Source: Pseudorasbora parva (taxonomy: Eukaryota > Chordata > Actinopteri > Cypriniformes > Gobionidae). From it: a DNA stretch of 64,000 nt. A model generated the notes under the pieces. The model was given only the letters and a program-made list of their open reading frames with translations, did not search any database and had not been told where the DNA came from. Below are positions 26,701-37,789 of the stretch, in pieces (position 1 is the stretch's first letter; each line of letters begins with the position of its first letter). The stretch is taken from positions 8,836,047-8,900,046 of the forward strand of contig NC_090184.1 in the NCBI RefSeq assembly GCF_024679245.1, written 5' to 3'. The translations under genes were made by a program, and so were the position numbers.

Positions 26701-29700
26701 ATGGAATTGTTTTTAGATACTTCACCTTTAAATTCACGTTTTTATAATTTGTGGAATTGTTAATTTGCAAAGCTTTAATTATTCATCATAGCCCCTAAGC
26801 TAACTGAGTAGCTACAATCAATTCATTCAGTTTATCGACACCCCTTCAGTCAAAAAATATTGGCGTTTAATTCAGATGTATTTCTTTGATTTCATTTTAA
26901 AGAATCCATCGGAAAAGTGAAGGTAAAGTTTTGAAGTTTTATTTTATTCATATAGCCTAAAGATAATTTTATTTGGATAATTTTGTTTTATTACCATAAA
27001 ATATTCCTAACACTTCTACCTCCGTAATATTTCAGTCCGGATCGGCACATGACAGATTAGTTAAACTGTTAATAATTTAAATAATCTGTTAAACATTTTT
27101 TAAGAAATATAGTACTTATGATTAAATTAGCAATTTCAATATTAGCGATCTTAAATTGTTCTCAGTGTTACTAGTCATAATGGCCTTTTTACCAGTGAGA
27201 ATTCAGTTGTAGACATTTAGCACCTCTGTCTCTGTCTGAGTTTTCTGTTTCTGTGTCCACAGGTCAGGCTGACAGGACGCTGCAGAGCGGCAGCACACAG
27301 AGCTCAGATGATGATGAACATCCATTCTCCTCATCTTCATCTTCATCTAAATGCTCTTGCATTGGTAAGAATAGGCTTTTAATAAAGACGTTATGGCTCA
27401 GTTTCTATTTTCTGCTTTCAATGGCTGATTTGATGTCTGAAATTTTCCCGACTCAGGCCATTTCGGATCCAGAAGAACTGCTTCCACAGATTCTTCGCTG
27501 GGCATCATGTCATCCTTGTCCCTGAGCAGCAGAGGCTCATTCAACGTCATTTGGAGGTGGAGTGGCGATGGATTGGACAGCCGAAGCGAACAGGGCAGGT
27601 CTGACAGCTTTGATTGGTCGTGCCCTCCGCTGCCAGGTCAAGTTCCTGTCGAGCCAACGGGGACTTCTAATGCCCGAAATGTTCAGGGTGCCATGGAGGC
27701 TTCTCCCCTGAACAAGAGCTCAACAGGTGAGACTGAAATAAGGCTGGCCAGTGTAAAGTGTACAGACAGAGATTTTGATAATTCATGCATAACTGCTTCA
27801 AGTTTTTATCATGGTAATAATGTCCGTTCATATTTACTGTTGCTCAGCACAATTTCGCTGAAATTTTCTTTTTTTTTTAGAAATATTTTTATTGGACATT
27901 CGTCAGAACATTCAGATAAAAAATTCAAAAGTAACGTTCCCATAATGCAAAAGTATAAAATAGAATGTTCCTTTAACCAAGAGAAAAGCATTTTTGAAAC
28001 ATTGAAAAAAACTAGGGCTGGGAATCGATTCCAAAAAGAATCGATTCCTCGATTCCAAGGCGTTGGGAATCGAGAGTCGATTCCAACGTTTGGAATCGAT
28101 TCCATTGCGGGGAATCGACTCCTCTTTATTCACTTGTCTCTCGCTTACTAATAATGATTGGAAGTCTATTTAATTTTTGCAAAATGTTCTTTTGAACAGT
28201 TAGTTTCAAATAACGAGTTAAAAATAAAGCAATTCAGCTGTTTTTATGGGTCATTGCGCGATGACGTCCCTTGAACTTAATTCTAACTACTTATTTTTAT
28301 ATGTATGAAATGTTCAAATCAAGCCATATGTGAACGCATATCGCTGATTATTACTATACCTTTCATTCACTTAGTTTAATAGTGTTTGTTGTCATTGTTT
28401 CCTTCTGTGATCCTGCATTGTGGACAAGTTTGCTACATTTTGCACACAAAAACTCCATAATTTTAAATTGTGAAATGGTTCTGTTGTCCACAACGGTAGG
28501 TTTTGAGTGCTGCTTACAGATGCAGATGTGAGGGTCTTATTTTAATTTTCTATTTTCTTTAATCCATTGATAACTGAAAGAAAATGCGCCTAGAGTACAG
28601 CTTAATGACCGAGTCTAATGTTGCTATAGTAATGAACGCAACTTGCTCGCGCATCTGATTGACAAATAAACTGCGCACTCTTATATTATTGTTTTTGTTA
28701 ATATTGTGGTTATTTTGCCTCGTACATTCTGTGCAAAAGCACTTATTTGAACGTAGCCAAGTCATTTAACTTAACTGTGCACATGCATTTTAGACATGTC
28801 CTGTAGTTTTAAACATGCAATAAATGCACATCCATGAATAATGTGCTATCCTTTTTATTTATTAGGCTAATTCGCATTTACTTCTGGGCTATATGGGCCA
28901 TTTCAGGAGAATCCATCATTTAAAATTCATCGAGTTATGGAAATGTATCATCATTTTACAAATTAAGTTTCGGAGAAGGATACTTTCTACATCCTTGTAT
29001 CCTGCGGTCACTCCGGAACTAGGTTCCTCCATCGATTTTGTTAAAAAAAGAAGAATCGAAAAGGAATCGAAAACAACAGTGCGGAATCGATTCTTGGAAT
29101 CGACTCCGTCGATTCCGGAAACAGGAATTGGAATCGGAATCGATTCCAAAAATTTCGGAATCGACCAGCCCTAAAAAAAACTGGACGTTTTGAACATTCA
29201 GGGAACATTTAGAAATAACGCTTTCCTAATTTAATGGTAATATTACCGTAGTCCGATTCACAGCGGTAAGCTTGTAATAATGTTTTATAATTTGAGTGGT
29301 ACTGGTGGGTTTCCGCTGGAAATTCGAGCATGTCATTGCGTCATTACGTCACATCTGTATAAAGAAGGAGTCCGGCTAGTAGTAGTATCGCGTGTGAGGA
29401 TGCTGCAGGTGGCGGATCATTTATAGCCTTTACTCACAGCAGCTGGAATAATTCAACTTGTCATTTTGATGGCGGATTGTAATCCAGAAAGGTTTAATTC
29501 AGATGTATTTCTTTGATTTGATTTTAAAGAATCCATCGGAAAAGTGAAGGCAAAGTTTTGAAGTTTTATTTTATTCATATAGCCTAAAGATAATTTTATT
29601 TGGATAATTTTGTTTTATTACCATAAAATATTCCTAACACTTCTACCTCCGTAATATTTCAGTCCGGATCGGCACATGACAGATTAGTTAAACTGTTAAC

Positions 29701-32604
29701 TTAAATAATCTGTTAAACGTTTTTTTAAGAAAGATAGTATTTAAGATTAAATTAGCAATTTTAATATTAGCGATCTTAAATTGTTCCCAGTGTTACTAGT
29801 CATAATGGCCTTTTTACCAGTGAGAATTCAGTTGAAGACATTTAGCACCTCTGTCTCTGTCTGAGTTTTCTGTTTCTGTGTCCACAGGTCAGGCTGACAG
29901 GACGCTGCAGAGCGGCAGCCAACAGAGCTCAGATGATGATGAACATCCATTCTCCTCATCTTCATCTTCATCTAAATGCTCTTGCATTGGTAAGAATAGG
30001 CTTTTAATAAAGAAGTTATGGCTCCGTTTCTATTTTCTGTTTCCGATGGCTGATTTGATATCTGAAATTTTTCCGACTCAGGCCATTTCGGATCCAGAAG
30101 AACTGCTTCCACAGATTCTTCGCTGGGCATCATGTCATCCTTGTCCCTGAGCAGCAGAGGCTCATTCAACGTCATTTGGAGGTGGAGTGGCGATGGATTG
30201 GACAGCCGAAGCGAACAGGGCAGGTCTGACAGCTTTGATTGGTCGTGCCCTCCGCTGCCAGGTCAAGTTCCTGTCGAGCCAACGGGGACTTCTAATGGCC
30301 GAAATGTTCAGGGTGCCATGGAGGCTTCTCCCCTGAACAAGACCTCAACAGGTGAGACTGAAATAAGGCTGGCCAGTGTAAAGTGTACAGACAGAGATTT
30401 TGATAGTTCATGCATAACTGCTTCAAGTTTTTATCATGGTAATGTCCGTTCACATTTACTGTTGCTCAGCACAACTTCGCTGAAATTAAAAAAAAATTTT
30501 TTTTAGAAATATTTTAATTGGACATTCGTCTAACATTTTCAGAAAATTCAGAGAACATTCAAAATCTAATTCTCAATAAGCCATGAACTCAGTGGTACTT
30601 GTGCTGTCTGACACACACCCGAAACATGCGCACAGAAAGCCGCTTCTCAGACGGCAAACAATCCAGAGTAGAATTCTATTTCAAGACTTTTTGCTTTTGA
30701 ATTGTCAAATACACAGAACATTGTCAAACTGGCTGTCATATTACAGAGTCGGTTATGGCATAAATAACACACAGCTATGCATTTAAAAATTAACGTTTAT
30801 TTAAATATATTGTATTTAATATAACATAAATATATTATATTTGCCATTACCAGAACTGATTTGGTCAAATGAATCCAAAAAGATGAGATAAAGCAAGAAA
30901 AATAACTATATTGTGACCACTAATATTTGTAAAATAAGATTTTGGGACATTTATGCAGGCATTATCTAGAAGTCAGGAGGATAGCTTGGAAGTATTTCCA
31001 TTACTTTGGATTTATAACATTACAGATGAGAATTTAAAAGTAAAATGTAAGTCATGTCATTATATCGTTGCTTAATTTGACGTCATTCAAATGAAAATCT
31101 TAATTTCAGAAAATCCTCCAGGATGTGGGAAATGGAAAAGAATTCGTTCTTTCTTCAAGAGGGTTTGGAAGGCTATGAAGAGTCCTGTCTGCTGTTGTCT
31201 CAGTAGTGCTGTGGATGTTGTGGAGCCTTTTTCCCCTGATCCTGAGCCATCATCATCTGCGTCAGATCACTCCGGCGTCAAGCCAAATGATGGTAAATCG
31301 CTGATCATTATTTCTCCAACATCATTTTAAACAGTATTGTCATCTTGTTTTTCACTGAAAATAATGCTCATGGCTTTAATATATTTAAAATATTTAAAAA
31401 AAAATTTTTTAGGTCATACATTTCATATTTTTCTGTTTGTTTTTCAGAGTCTTTTGAGTCTCTCTATAATGTGGGAGAGATGCTTGGATCCGGAGGATTT
31501 GGCAGCGTGTACAAGGGAACACGCAAATCTGATGGCAAAAAGGTAAATCTGACTGAATTGTTCATTTTGCTCTTGAATGCATCAAAACATTTAAAACTAA
31601 CTTTCTTTTTTGTTGCAGGTTGCCATCAAGCAGTTAAGCAAGATTGAAAACAATCGTTATCTTTATATTGTAAGTTGGCCAAAACCTGAATATGTATTTA
31701 GTCGTTTCAGTGCAGATTACTGTAGTTAATAAACCCGTAGAAAGCATTAAGTGTAAATGTGATTGACAAATAAGCCTAGAGGCACCAAATAACTTTGAGC
31801 TGAAAGGGCTCTTTTGAACGGATCTTAAAATATACTTTTAAAAAAAGGACTTTCAAAGATACTTTGATATGTTTTCTTCAGATTTTTACTCAGCTAACCT
31901 TCTGATTACTCTTTTTCTCTAGCCTGGGCATCCCAAACCTCTGGTTACAGAAGTGGCGCTGCTGCTGATGATGAGGCGAAAACCCATAAGCCCGCTCATC
32001 ATACAGCTATACGAGTGGTTTGAACATCCTGGAAAATTCACTCTTGTTATGGAGTTCCCCGAGCCTTGCATGAGCTTGCGGGACTACATCGTTCGTAAAC
32101 CCGTCCTGTATGAACCCACAGCACGGTTCATCATGAGACAGGCTCTGCTGGCAGTACAGGTCTGCATCGAGCATGGTGTTTTTCATAATGACATTCATGC
32201 GCAGAATTTCCTCGTAAATGAAAGGACATTGGAGCTCAAGCTGATCGACTTTGGCTGCGGTCAGCTATTTAGTAATGATGGCTACGAGAGCAAAACATAC
32301 ATTGGTGAGCATTTTGAGAGTGTGAAAACCTGAATGTAGTGACTTATTATTTAATGCTTAAAAAAAAGCTCATCAATGTGCAAATTTCTTCTTTACAGGA
32401 CTGCCGTATTACTATCCACCTGAAGTCTTAACAGAACCTCGTTTCCACGCCATACCAGCAAATGTCTGGGCTCTAGGAGTGCTGTTGTACACTATGGTGC
32501 ACGTATCTCATCCTTTTGCCAATTCGAAAGATATCAGACGAGCCAAAATTCCATTTATGTACTACAACTTATCCAAAAGTGAGTGAATCATATTGACAAC
32601 ATTG

Positions 32605-32642
<38 letters not shown>

Positions 32643-33418
32643 GCAAAGGCTCTGAACAGAAACAGTTAAAGATGAAGTATGTAAGATTTTTTATATATAG
32701 CTCAACGTATAGCGAGAGTTTGGGGCGTGGCTAATGTAGCAGGCGGAGCCATGGGAAAAGAAATTTAGCTAAAGAAGTGAAAGCCAAAATTCGCTGCATT
32801 TATACCTTAAACAGGTCACGAACATGTCAAAGTGAACAAAGCATTGTGATACAAAGCACGCTTCAATAATAATAAAAATAATAGATTTTATTTATAATGC
32901 ACTTTTCATTCCGAAGAATCTCAAAGTGCAACAAAGGGAAAAAATAACAAAAAAACGAATAACAAGTAAAAATATAGAATAATACAAACAATCAACCAAC
33001 ACAGAAAACTGAACAGAAAACAGAGCTGATGATATATCATAGTCATGCTCCCGTTCAGAAAGATACATTTTAATAAAGACAAATGCAACACAGCTAAAAG
33101 TATTCCTAATATGTTGAACCTTAAACGAGAGCTGTGTTTGTGATGTTGGGGAAGACGTAATGATTTGACGAAAATATGATTTATTTTGTCATTTATTTTG
33201 TAGTGTCACAGAAACTACATACTTCACTTTTAAAGTAAAGCTAAAGAACATTTTACAGTATAATAATCATGTTTTAGATGCTGTTTTCAGAGATGCATGA
33301 CTAACTCCTTATTAAAATGTGTACAGAATACAGGGATCTGATTAGCCAGTGCCTAGCCCGGGATCCAACTAAACGGCCGACGTTAGAGCAGATGTCACAA
33401 CATAAATGGATGAGATGA
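23724..33418 (+). CDS. PIM-like kinase, copy 2, with four exon cassettes (about 795 aa)
   Basis: Exons: 23724-23757 (MSMAHMMGERG), 24203-24307, 24399-24548, 24990-25091, 25184-25453, 27263-27364, 27457-27726, 29888-29989, 30082-30351, 31110-31292, 31448-31542, 31619-31669, 31923-32304, 32399-32578 and 33327-33418. They total 2388 nt and are in frame. The first ATG follows a splice acceptor (ttattgcag) and has A at -3. The N-terminal half is Ser/Asp-rich and probably disordered. The kinase domain matches copy 1: GSGGFGSV, VAIK, HNDIHAQN, DFG, PPE. The linker has Lys and Gly where copies 1 and 3 have Thr and Ala (FFKRVW, HSGVK). Exon 24203-24307 ends at a weaker gtcaga donor. A hAT lies in the intron after cassette 3, and a foldback is about 340 bp upstream of the ATG. 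Which cassettes are used in mRNA is not known. Confidence 0.85.
24035..24548 (+). repeat. Cassette 1 of kinase copy 2 (divergent form)
   Basis: Exon A' is 24203-24307 (105 nt; DRRKMAWQSGGQQ) and exon B'' is 24399-24548 (150 nt, a shortened B). Just upstream, 24035-24202 is a 168-nt open segment, in frame with exon A', that starts like exon B (GRSRSRRAAF). It could be an extra exon or an extension of exon A'. Confidence 0.75.
24990..25453 (+). repeat. Cassette 2 of kinase copy 2
   Basis: Exon A is 24990-25091 and exon B is 25184-25453; both keep phase 1-1. Exon B has GRN where cassettes 1 and 3 have ARN. Confidence 0.85.
25454..27262. other. Inter-cassette spacer
   Basis: Intronic. It holds the element at 25994-26391. 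Downstream, about 26430-27060 resembles the 3' flank of kinase copy 3 (52745-53340), including gatggcggattgtaatccag. No gene recognised. Confidence 0.65.
25994..26391. mobile_element. Inverted-repeat MITE, 398 bp, copy in kinase 2
   Basis: The ends start gggactttaagcaacagcca and close with its complement. TAGTA lies on both sides (25989-25993 and 26392-26396). The empty form at about 29388 reads tagtagtatcgcg. No coding capacity. A second copy is at 44616-45013. Confidence 0.85.
27263..27726 (+). repeat. Cassette 3 of kinase copy 2
   Basis: Exon A is 27263-27364 and exon B is 27457-27726. Exon B ends NKSSTG rather than NKTSTG, the variant also seen in copy 3 cassettes 2 and 3. Confidence 0.85.
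28013..29173. mobile_element. hAT element with ggaatcgattcc subterminal repeats
   Basis: The ends are tagggctgggaatcg and the inverted cgaccagcccta. A perfect 8-bp duplication aaaaaaac lies at 28005-28012 and 29174-29181. The empty site is at about 46627 in copy 3. Both ends carry many gaatcgattcc motifs, probable transposase-binding sites. No transposase frame is present. Confidence 0.88.
29888..30351 (+). repeat. Cassette 4 of kinase copy 2
   Basis: Exon A is 29888-29989 (GSQQSSDDD) and exon B is 30082-30351. This is the cassette adjacent to the linker and kinase exons, corresponding to the only one visible in copy 1. Confidence 0.85.
32608..32640. repeat. (CA)n microsatellite, copy 2
   Basis: Thirty-three bases of CA about 29 nt after the donor of exon 32399-32578. 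This is the shortest of the three paralogous tracts. Confidence 0.9.
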
Positions 33419-36400
33419 CCTACTGTAGATTGGAGAAGTTCAGGAGATTCACTCGATCAGTGATTTCAGCAGGTGTGAGGAAGTGTAACAGACAGAGTAG
33501 GATTGTTATAAGTTGTCTTATTTCACAGTTGCGTTCTTGTTATAGTCAAGTCACCTTCATTTATAAAGTGCTTTATACAATACAGATCATTTCAAAGCGG
33601 CTTTACTGTAATAAACAGGAAAATATACAGTGTAATAAACTCTAAAAATCATTCATGAGTTGATTTGTTCATATAATCTTTGTATTGAATAGGAAACAAC
33701 ATACTTGCTGTCCTTGGTGGAGGGCTTGAGCTCGAGACTTGAGCCGAAGCCTGATGTCCAACCCCAACCTGACTGGGAACTCAGAGCCTGTCCACGTCTG
33801 AGCAAGAACACGAGAGACTGCAAGACTGGGAAGAAGTCATCCGTCATCACAGCCACATTTGCTTTGATTTTAAACGTCAAGACAAGTCATCTTTATTTAT
33901 ATAGCGCCTTATATACGACCGATCTTTACTCACAGCAGCTGGAATATTTAAACTTGTCATTTTACCTTGTCGTTTGACTGGATTGTTTGCTTTATTTCTT
34001 GTATAGCTCCATATACCTTTATAATGGCTATTTGATCTTACATAAACTGACATTTAAGACTCAGTTGTTGCTTTTTTATGTCATATTTAATTTATTGCAT
34101 TGATATATGCACACTTATTGTCTGAACCACATATTAATATTTCAAATATTTTTTAATAAAAAAAAGTAAACAAAAAGCGGCAGCGTTGTTTTTTATATTT
34201 TGTTTTGTTATAAATATACATGCAGTGAAGATAATAAAGGTACGCTTTACCTGAACCACATTTGTGTGGCTATTAATATGTTTAAGATTGTTTTAAATGA
34301 AAATGAAATGAAAATTAAAAGAGGCAGAGTGGTGTTTTATCACTGTAGTTTAAATTACACCCAGGGACATCTTTTGGGATTTCCGGCTGGATTTGCCCTA
34401 CCCAAATTGAAAAGCTTCCCATACACACATACAGTGGTCTAGGTTCAAAATGTTGGTGTTATTTTACAGGAAACCCTTTAAAGTTACATAAAACACTGCT
34501 AAAAGTCATAAACATGGAAGTATATGTTGTCTAAGCCCCCCCCCCAAAAGTAGGCGCTTTTTGATTTTTTCCCCCATAAATTCATTTTTGAAAGTGTGTA
34601 ACTCAGGCCCTGTGTGCTCTAGGAACCTGCAGACAGTTTGGGCAATTTCCACTAAATTCCAGAAAATAGAGGAAAAAAGAAGTTTATCTGTGTCATGTTT
34701 ATGCAAGATTTATTCAAATAGATCTGAAGGGATGACCCCCCTTTTCCGCCCTCCCCCGACCCTATAGTGATATAAATGCAATATCCCAGTGTCATTAAAT
34801 TAATTATATATGCTGGAAGCAGCCCAAACTGTCTGCAGGGTCCTAGAGCACACAGGGCTTGAGTTACACACTTTCAAAAATGTATTTATATAAAAAATTC
34901 TAAAAGCACATAATTTGGGGGGGGGGGGGGGGGGGGTTATAACAGCTTTCAACATATACTTACATTTTTATGACTTTTAGCAGTGTTTTATGTAACTTTA
35001 AAGGGTTTTCTGTAAAATGACACCAACATTTTGAACCTTGACCACTGTATGTGTGTATGGGAGGCTTTTCAATTTGGGTAGGGCAAATCCAGCCGGAAAT
35101 GGTACCAGAGTAATTTAGTGTACATTACTTTGTGTAAAACAAATGTCAAAGTGATGCATATCTCCAGAAAGTAGAGACTCTAAGCTTTCAAATCATCTTG
35201 ACATCATAGCTCTTCCACAGACATTTAAAATGGAAAGCATATATGTCATTCCCGTCCCTGTACATAGTCCACGGAGTTTAAAGGTGCACTATGCAGCTTT
35301 TGTCCACTAGAGGGAGCCTATGCAAAACAAATGCGTAGTTTGATCACGCAAAGTGTGAGCGTAGCATCTTGGGAGATGTGGTCTTCTCATCACAGCCGGT
35401 GAAAAATAGGACTCGGGCAGAAATCACGTTCATGCATGCGGTTATTAACGTTACTGTAGTCTAAAGCAGAGCAGGACCGAGTGTTATGGACCTGAGCAAA
35501 GCTGCTGGAGCGATTGTTAAACAAATACCCGCCTTGCGAATACCGGGACTTTTATTATGACGGGACGGGACTCATTTGCCGGGCGCCTGCACTGATCCGC
35601 TCTTCCGGTTATGATTTTGAGGTAATGGAGCTCTGTTTATCATATTAGATACATTTAAGTGTGTTTAAAACGATGTTATGACGTTACTCCGTGCGTTCAC
35701 TTGTTCACACTGCTAAGAATAAAGCGCTCCTGCCAAATAAAAGCCGAAACCGAGGGTAACGCAGATATGACGCAATTGACAGGCGACTCTCTCAAATGCA
35801 ATGCTGCAACGTCCCTGTCCTTAGTTAAAATAGCAATTTTCTCACAATTTACAAATAGTTGGAAACATCTGGGATATTGTAGGTACTCAACTGAACAAAA
35901 TATATAACACCGGCCTAGTGGTTTTTGGATATTTTACTGCAAAAATACTACATAGTTCACCTTTAAGAGGTTAAATTACACATACGGGACCCGCAGAGCG
36001 ATTCTATTGGCTGAAAGAAATTTTAATAGGTTATCTGTTCAGAGCCTCATTACAATTCTTAAAAAAATCGCGTTTTGATTTTTGCTGTTTAAATTGAGTT
36101 AAAATAGTCTTTAATGATAAGATATATAAGCATATCTCGTATATAATCTATTTACTTTGTGCACCTGTTCTGTTGCTGGGTTTTTTTTTTTTATTCTTTA
36201 TTATTTACATTATAGGTACATTACTATGTCATGATTTTGTACTGCTAACGTAGTTTATCAGTCAAAATAATTAGCAATCAATTACATATTTCAAATAAAT
36301 GTTTTGCGTGTGTATGTGTGTAGAATGGCAATGAATTCATAGTTTATTTTTAAACAATTGCTTGTCCAGAACCATGTATAACAACTTTTGATCAGCGATT

Positions 36401-36548
36401 TAAAACCTCTACCAGCGGACACAATTTCATAGGCAGACAGGATTAGTCATGACACCGGATTAGAGCGAGCTGAGTGACGCGATGAAGAACGCGCTCCAGC
36501 ACGCAACAGTTTCAGAACCACGTCGTCCACATAACCGGAAGTGAGCAG
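33419..36548. other. 3' flank of kinase copy 2
   Basis: Nearly identical to 6739-9876. It contains the duplicated foldback (34379-35100, with poly-C and poly-G at its inner arms) and the TTAA-flanked element (35278-35966). No additional gene recognised. Confidence 0.7.
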
Positions 36549-36830
36549 TATGGCAAGCCAAATGGGTCAGAATTACGCTATAGATGAAGCGCGTTTACAG
36601 TCAAACGCCGTAAAACACGGCGTTTAAAACAGTATTTGCGCCGCAAAATACGCCGTTGTGATTACAAACGCCGTAAAAAACGCGCGAAAAACATCAAGGA
36701 CGCCGTATTTTGCGGCGTTTTAGTGTGCCTAAAAAGCGCCGCTTTTTACGCCGTTCAGCTTGCCATATGACGGCGAAAAAAACGCCGCTTTGGTTGCACA
36801 GAGCGCGCGTTATTTACGGCGTTTTGCTTG
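36549..36830. repeat. CGCCG/CGGCG-rich palindromic repeat at a duplication junction
   Basis: Starts tatggcaagc, with the inverted gcttgccata at 36758-36767, so the core may be a TA-flanked MITE (36551-36765). About a dozen cgccg or cggcg cores, mostly next to A or T runs, lie between 36600 and 36830. The identity shared by kinase flanks 1 and 2 ends exactly at its left edge. Confidence 0.6.
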
Positions 36831-37620
36831 TAGTATAATGAGCCACACCCAGCGATTTTCACAGCCAGTCATTTTAAACGGTTCTCACCCAATCCATGAT
36901 GAACTAAGTCAGACCAGACAAGTTCAGCATGGATCATTTTAGCCAAAGGAGTGCCTTTGATGGGGTATTTTCATCTACAATAGCCTATAACTCTTTGGAT
37001 ATTTTCATATTTACTTACATTAAACATATTAAAAGATCACAACTCGTTATCATATAGCCTACTTTAATGTAACTTTTGCTAAGATTTCATATTCAGCAAT
37101 TATCCTACCCCCTAGGCCTACACACTTTTCTCGTTAGAATAGCCTAAACAACTGGATGTTATGTTTCCAAAACGAGAAATCGTCTCTAATATAAAAGAAC
37201 CCGTCCCAGATAGTGTTTACAAGCGGTGCAGCAGTCGATATGGTGTCTGACTCCATAGCGACCGAAATGATCGCCGGTTCGTGCCCCGCTCTTTACAGGT
37301 CTGGTTTGAAAGGGTTTAGCCCATTTGCAGACCTTAATATTAAGGTCACTCGTACGATTGTTTTTACGATCAACTTAGGCTTACGATGCTTTTGGGAAAC
37401 GCAGCCCTGGCTGACTGGCGGTTGTCACGACAATGATGTAGTTTAAGGCGGCACAAGTTCGCGTTCATTTACTCTGAATCAAAACCGTTTCTACATCGCC
37501 TTTGGACCGAGGTGGGTCAGACCCGGCATATTTTAAGTCTGCTTTGCGTCTTTACACAGAATTTTGAGCAGACACAGACCCGCTTTAGAGCCGCCTTAAC
37601 TCGGCTGTGTAAAGGCACCT
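36831..37620. other. Unique spacer before the second duplicated unit
   Basis: No gene recognised. From about 37384 the sequence becomes nearly identical to 18394 onward, the right end of the TTA-flanked element in the ferlin exon. Confidence 0.55.
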
Positions 37621-37789
37621 TTAGTGCTATTATTCATTGGGATCTTGTTGTATTCATTACCAGTAAAGACACACTTCATCAATCCTTTCACAAAGGTGAT
37701 GTTTAGACTTAAGATGTAATGCTAATTATTTTGTATTTATTTATTTTCAGAACTTCATCTCCATGAAAATCGTCAAACCCTTCAATTAG
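37621..37789 (+). pseudogene. Duplicated ferlin C-terminal fragment
   Basis: 37621-37662 encodes the second half of the membrane anchor (VLLFIGILLYSLP), followed by a GT donor. 37751-37789 encodes NFISMKIVKPFN and a stop. The upstream part of the exon and the preceding exon are absent, so it cannot make a ferlin tail by itself. It was carried along with the kinase-unit duplication. Confidence 0.75.
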
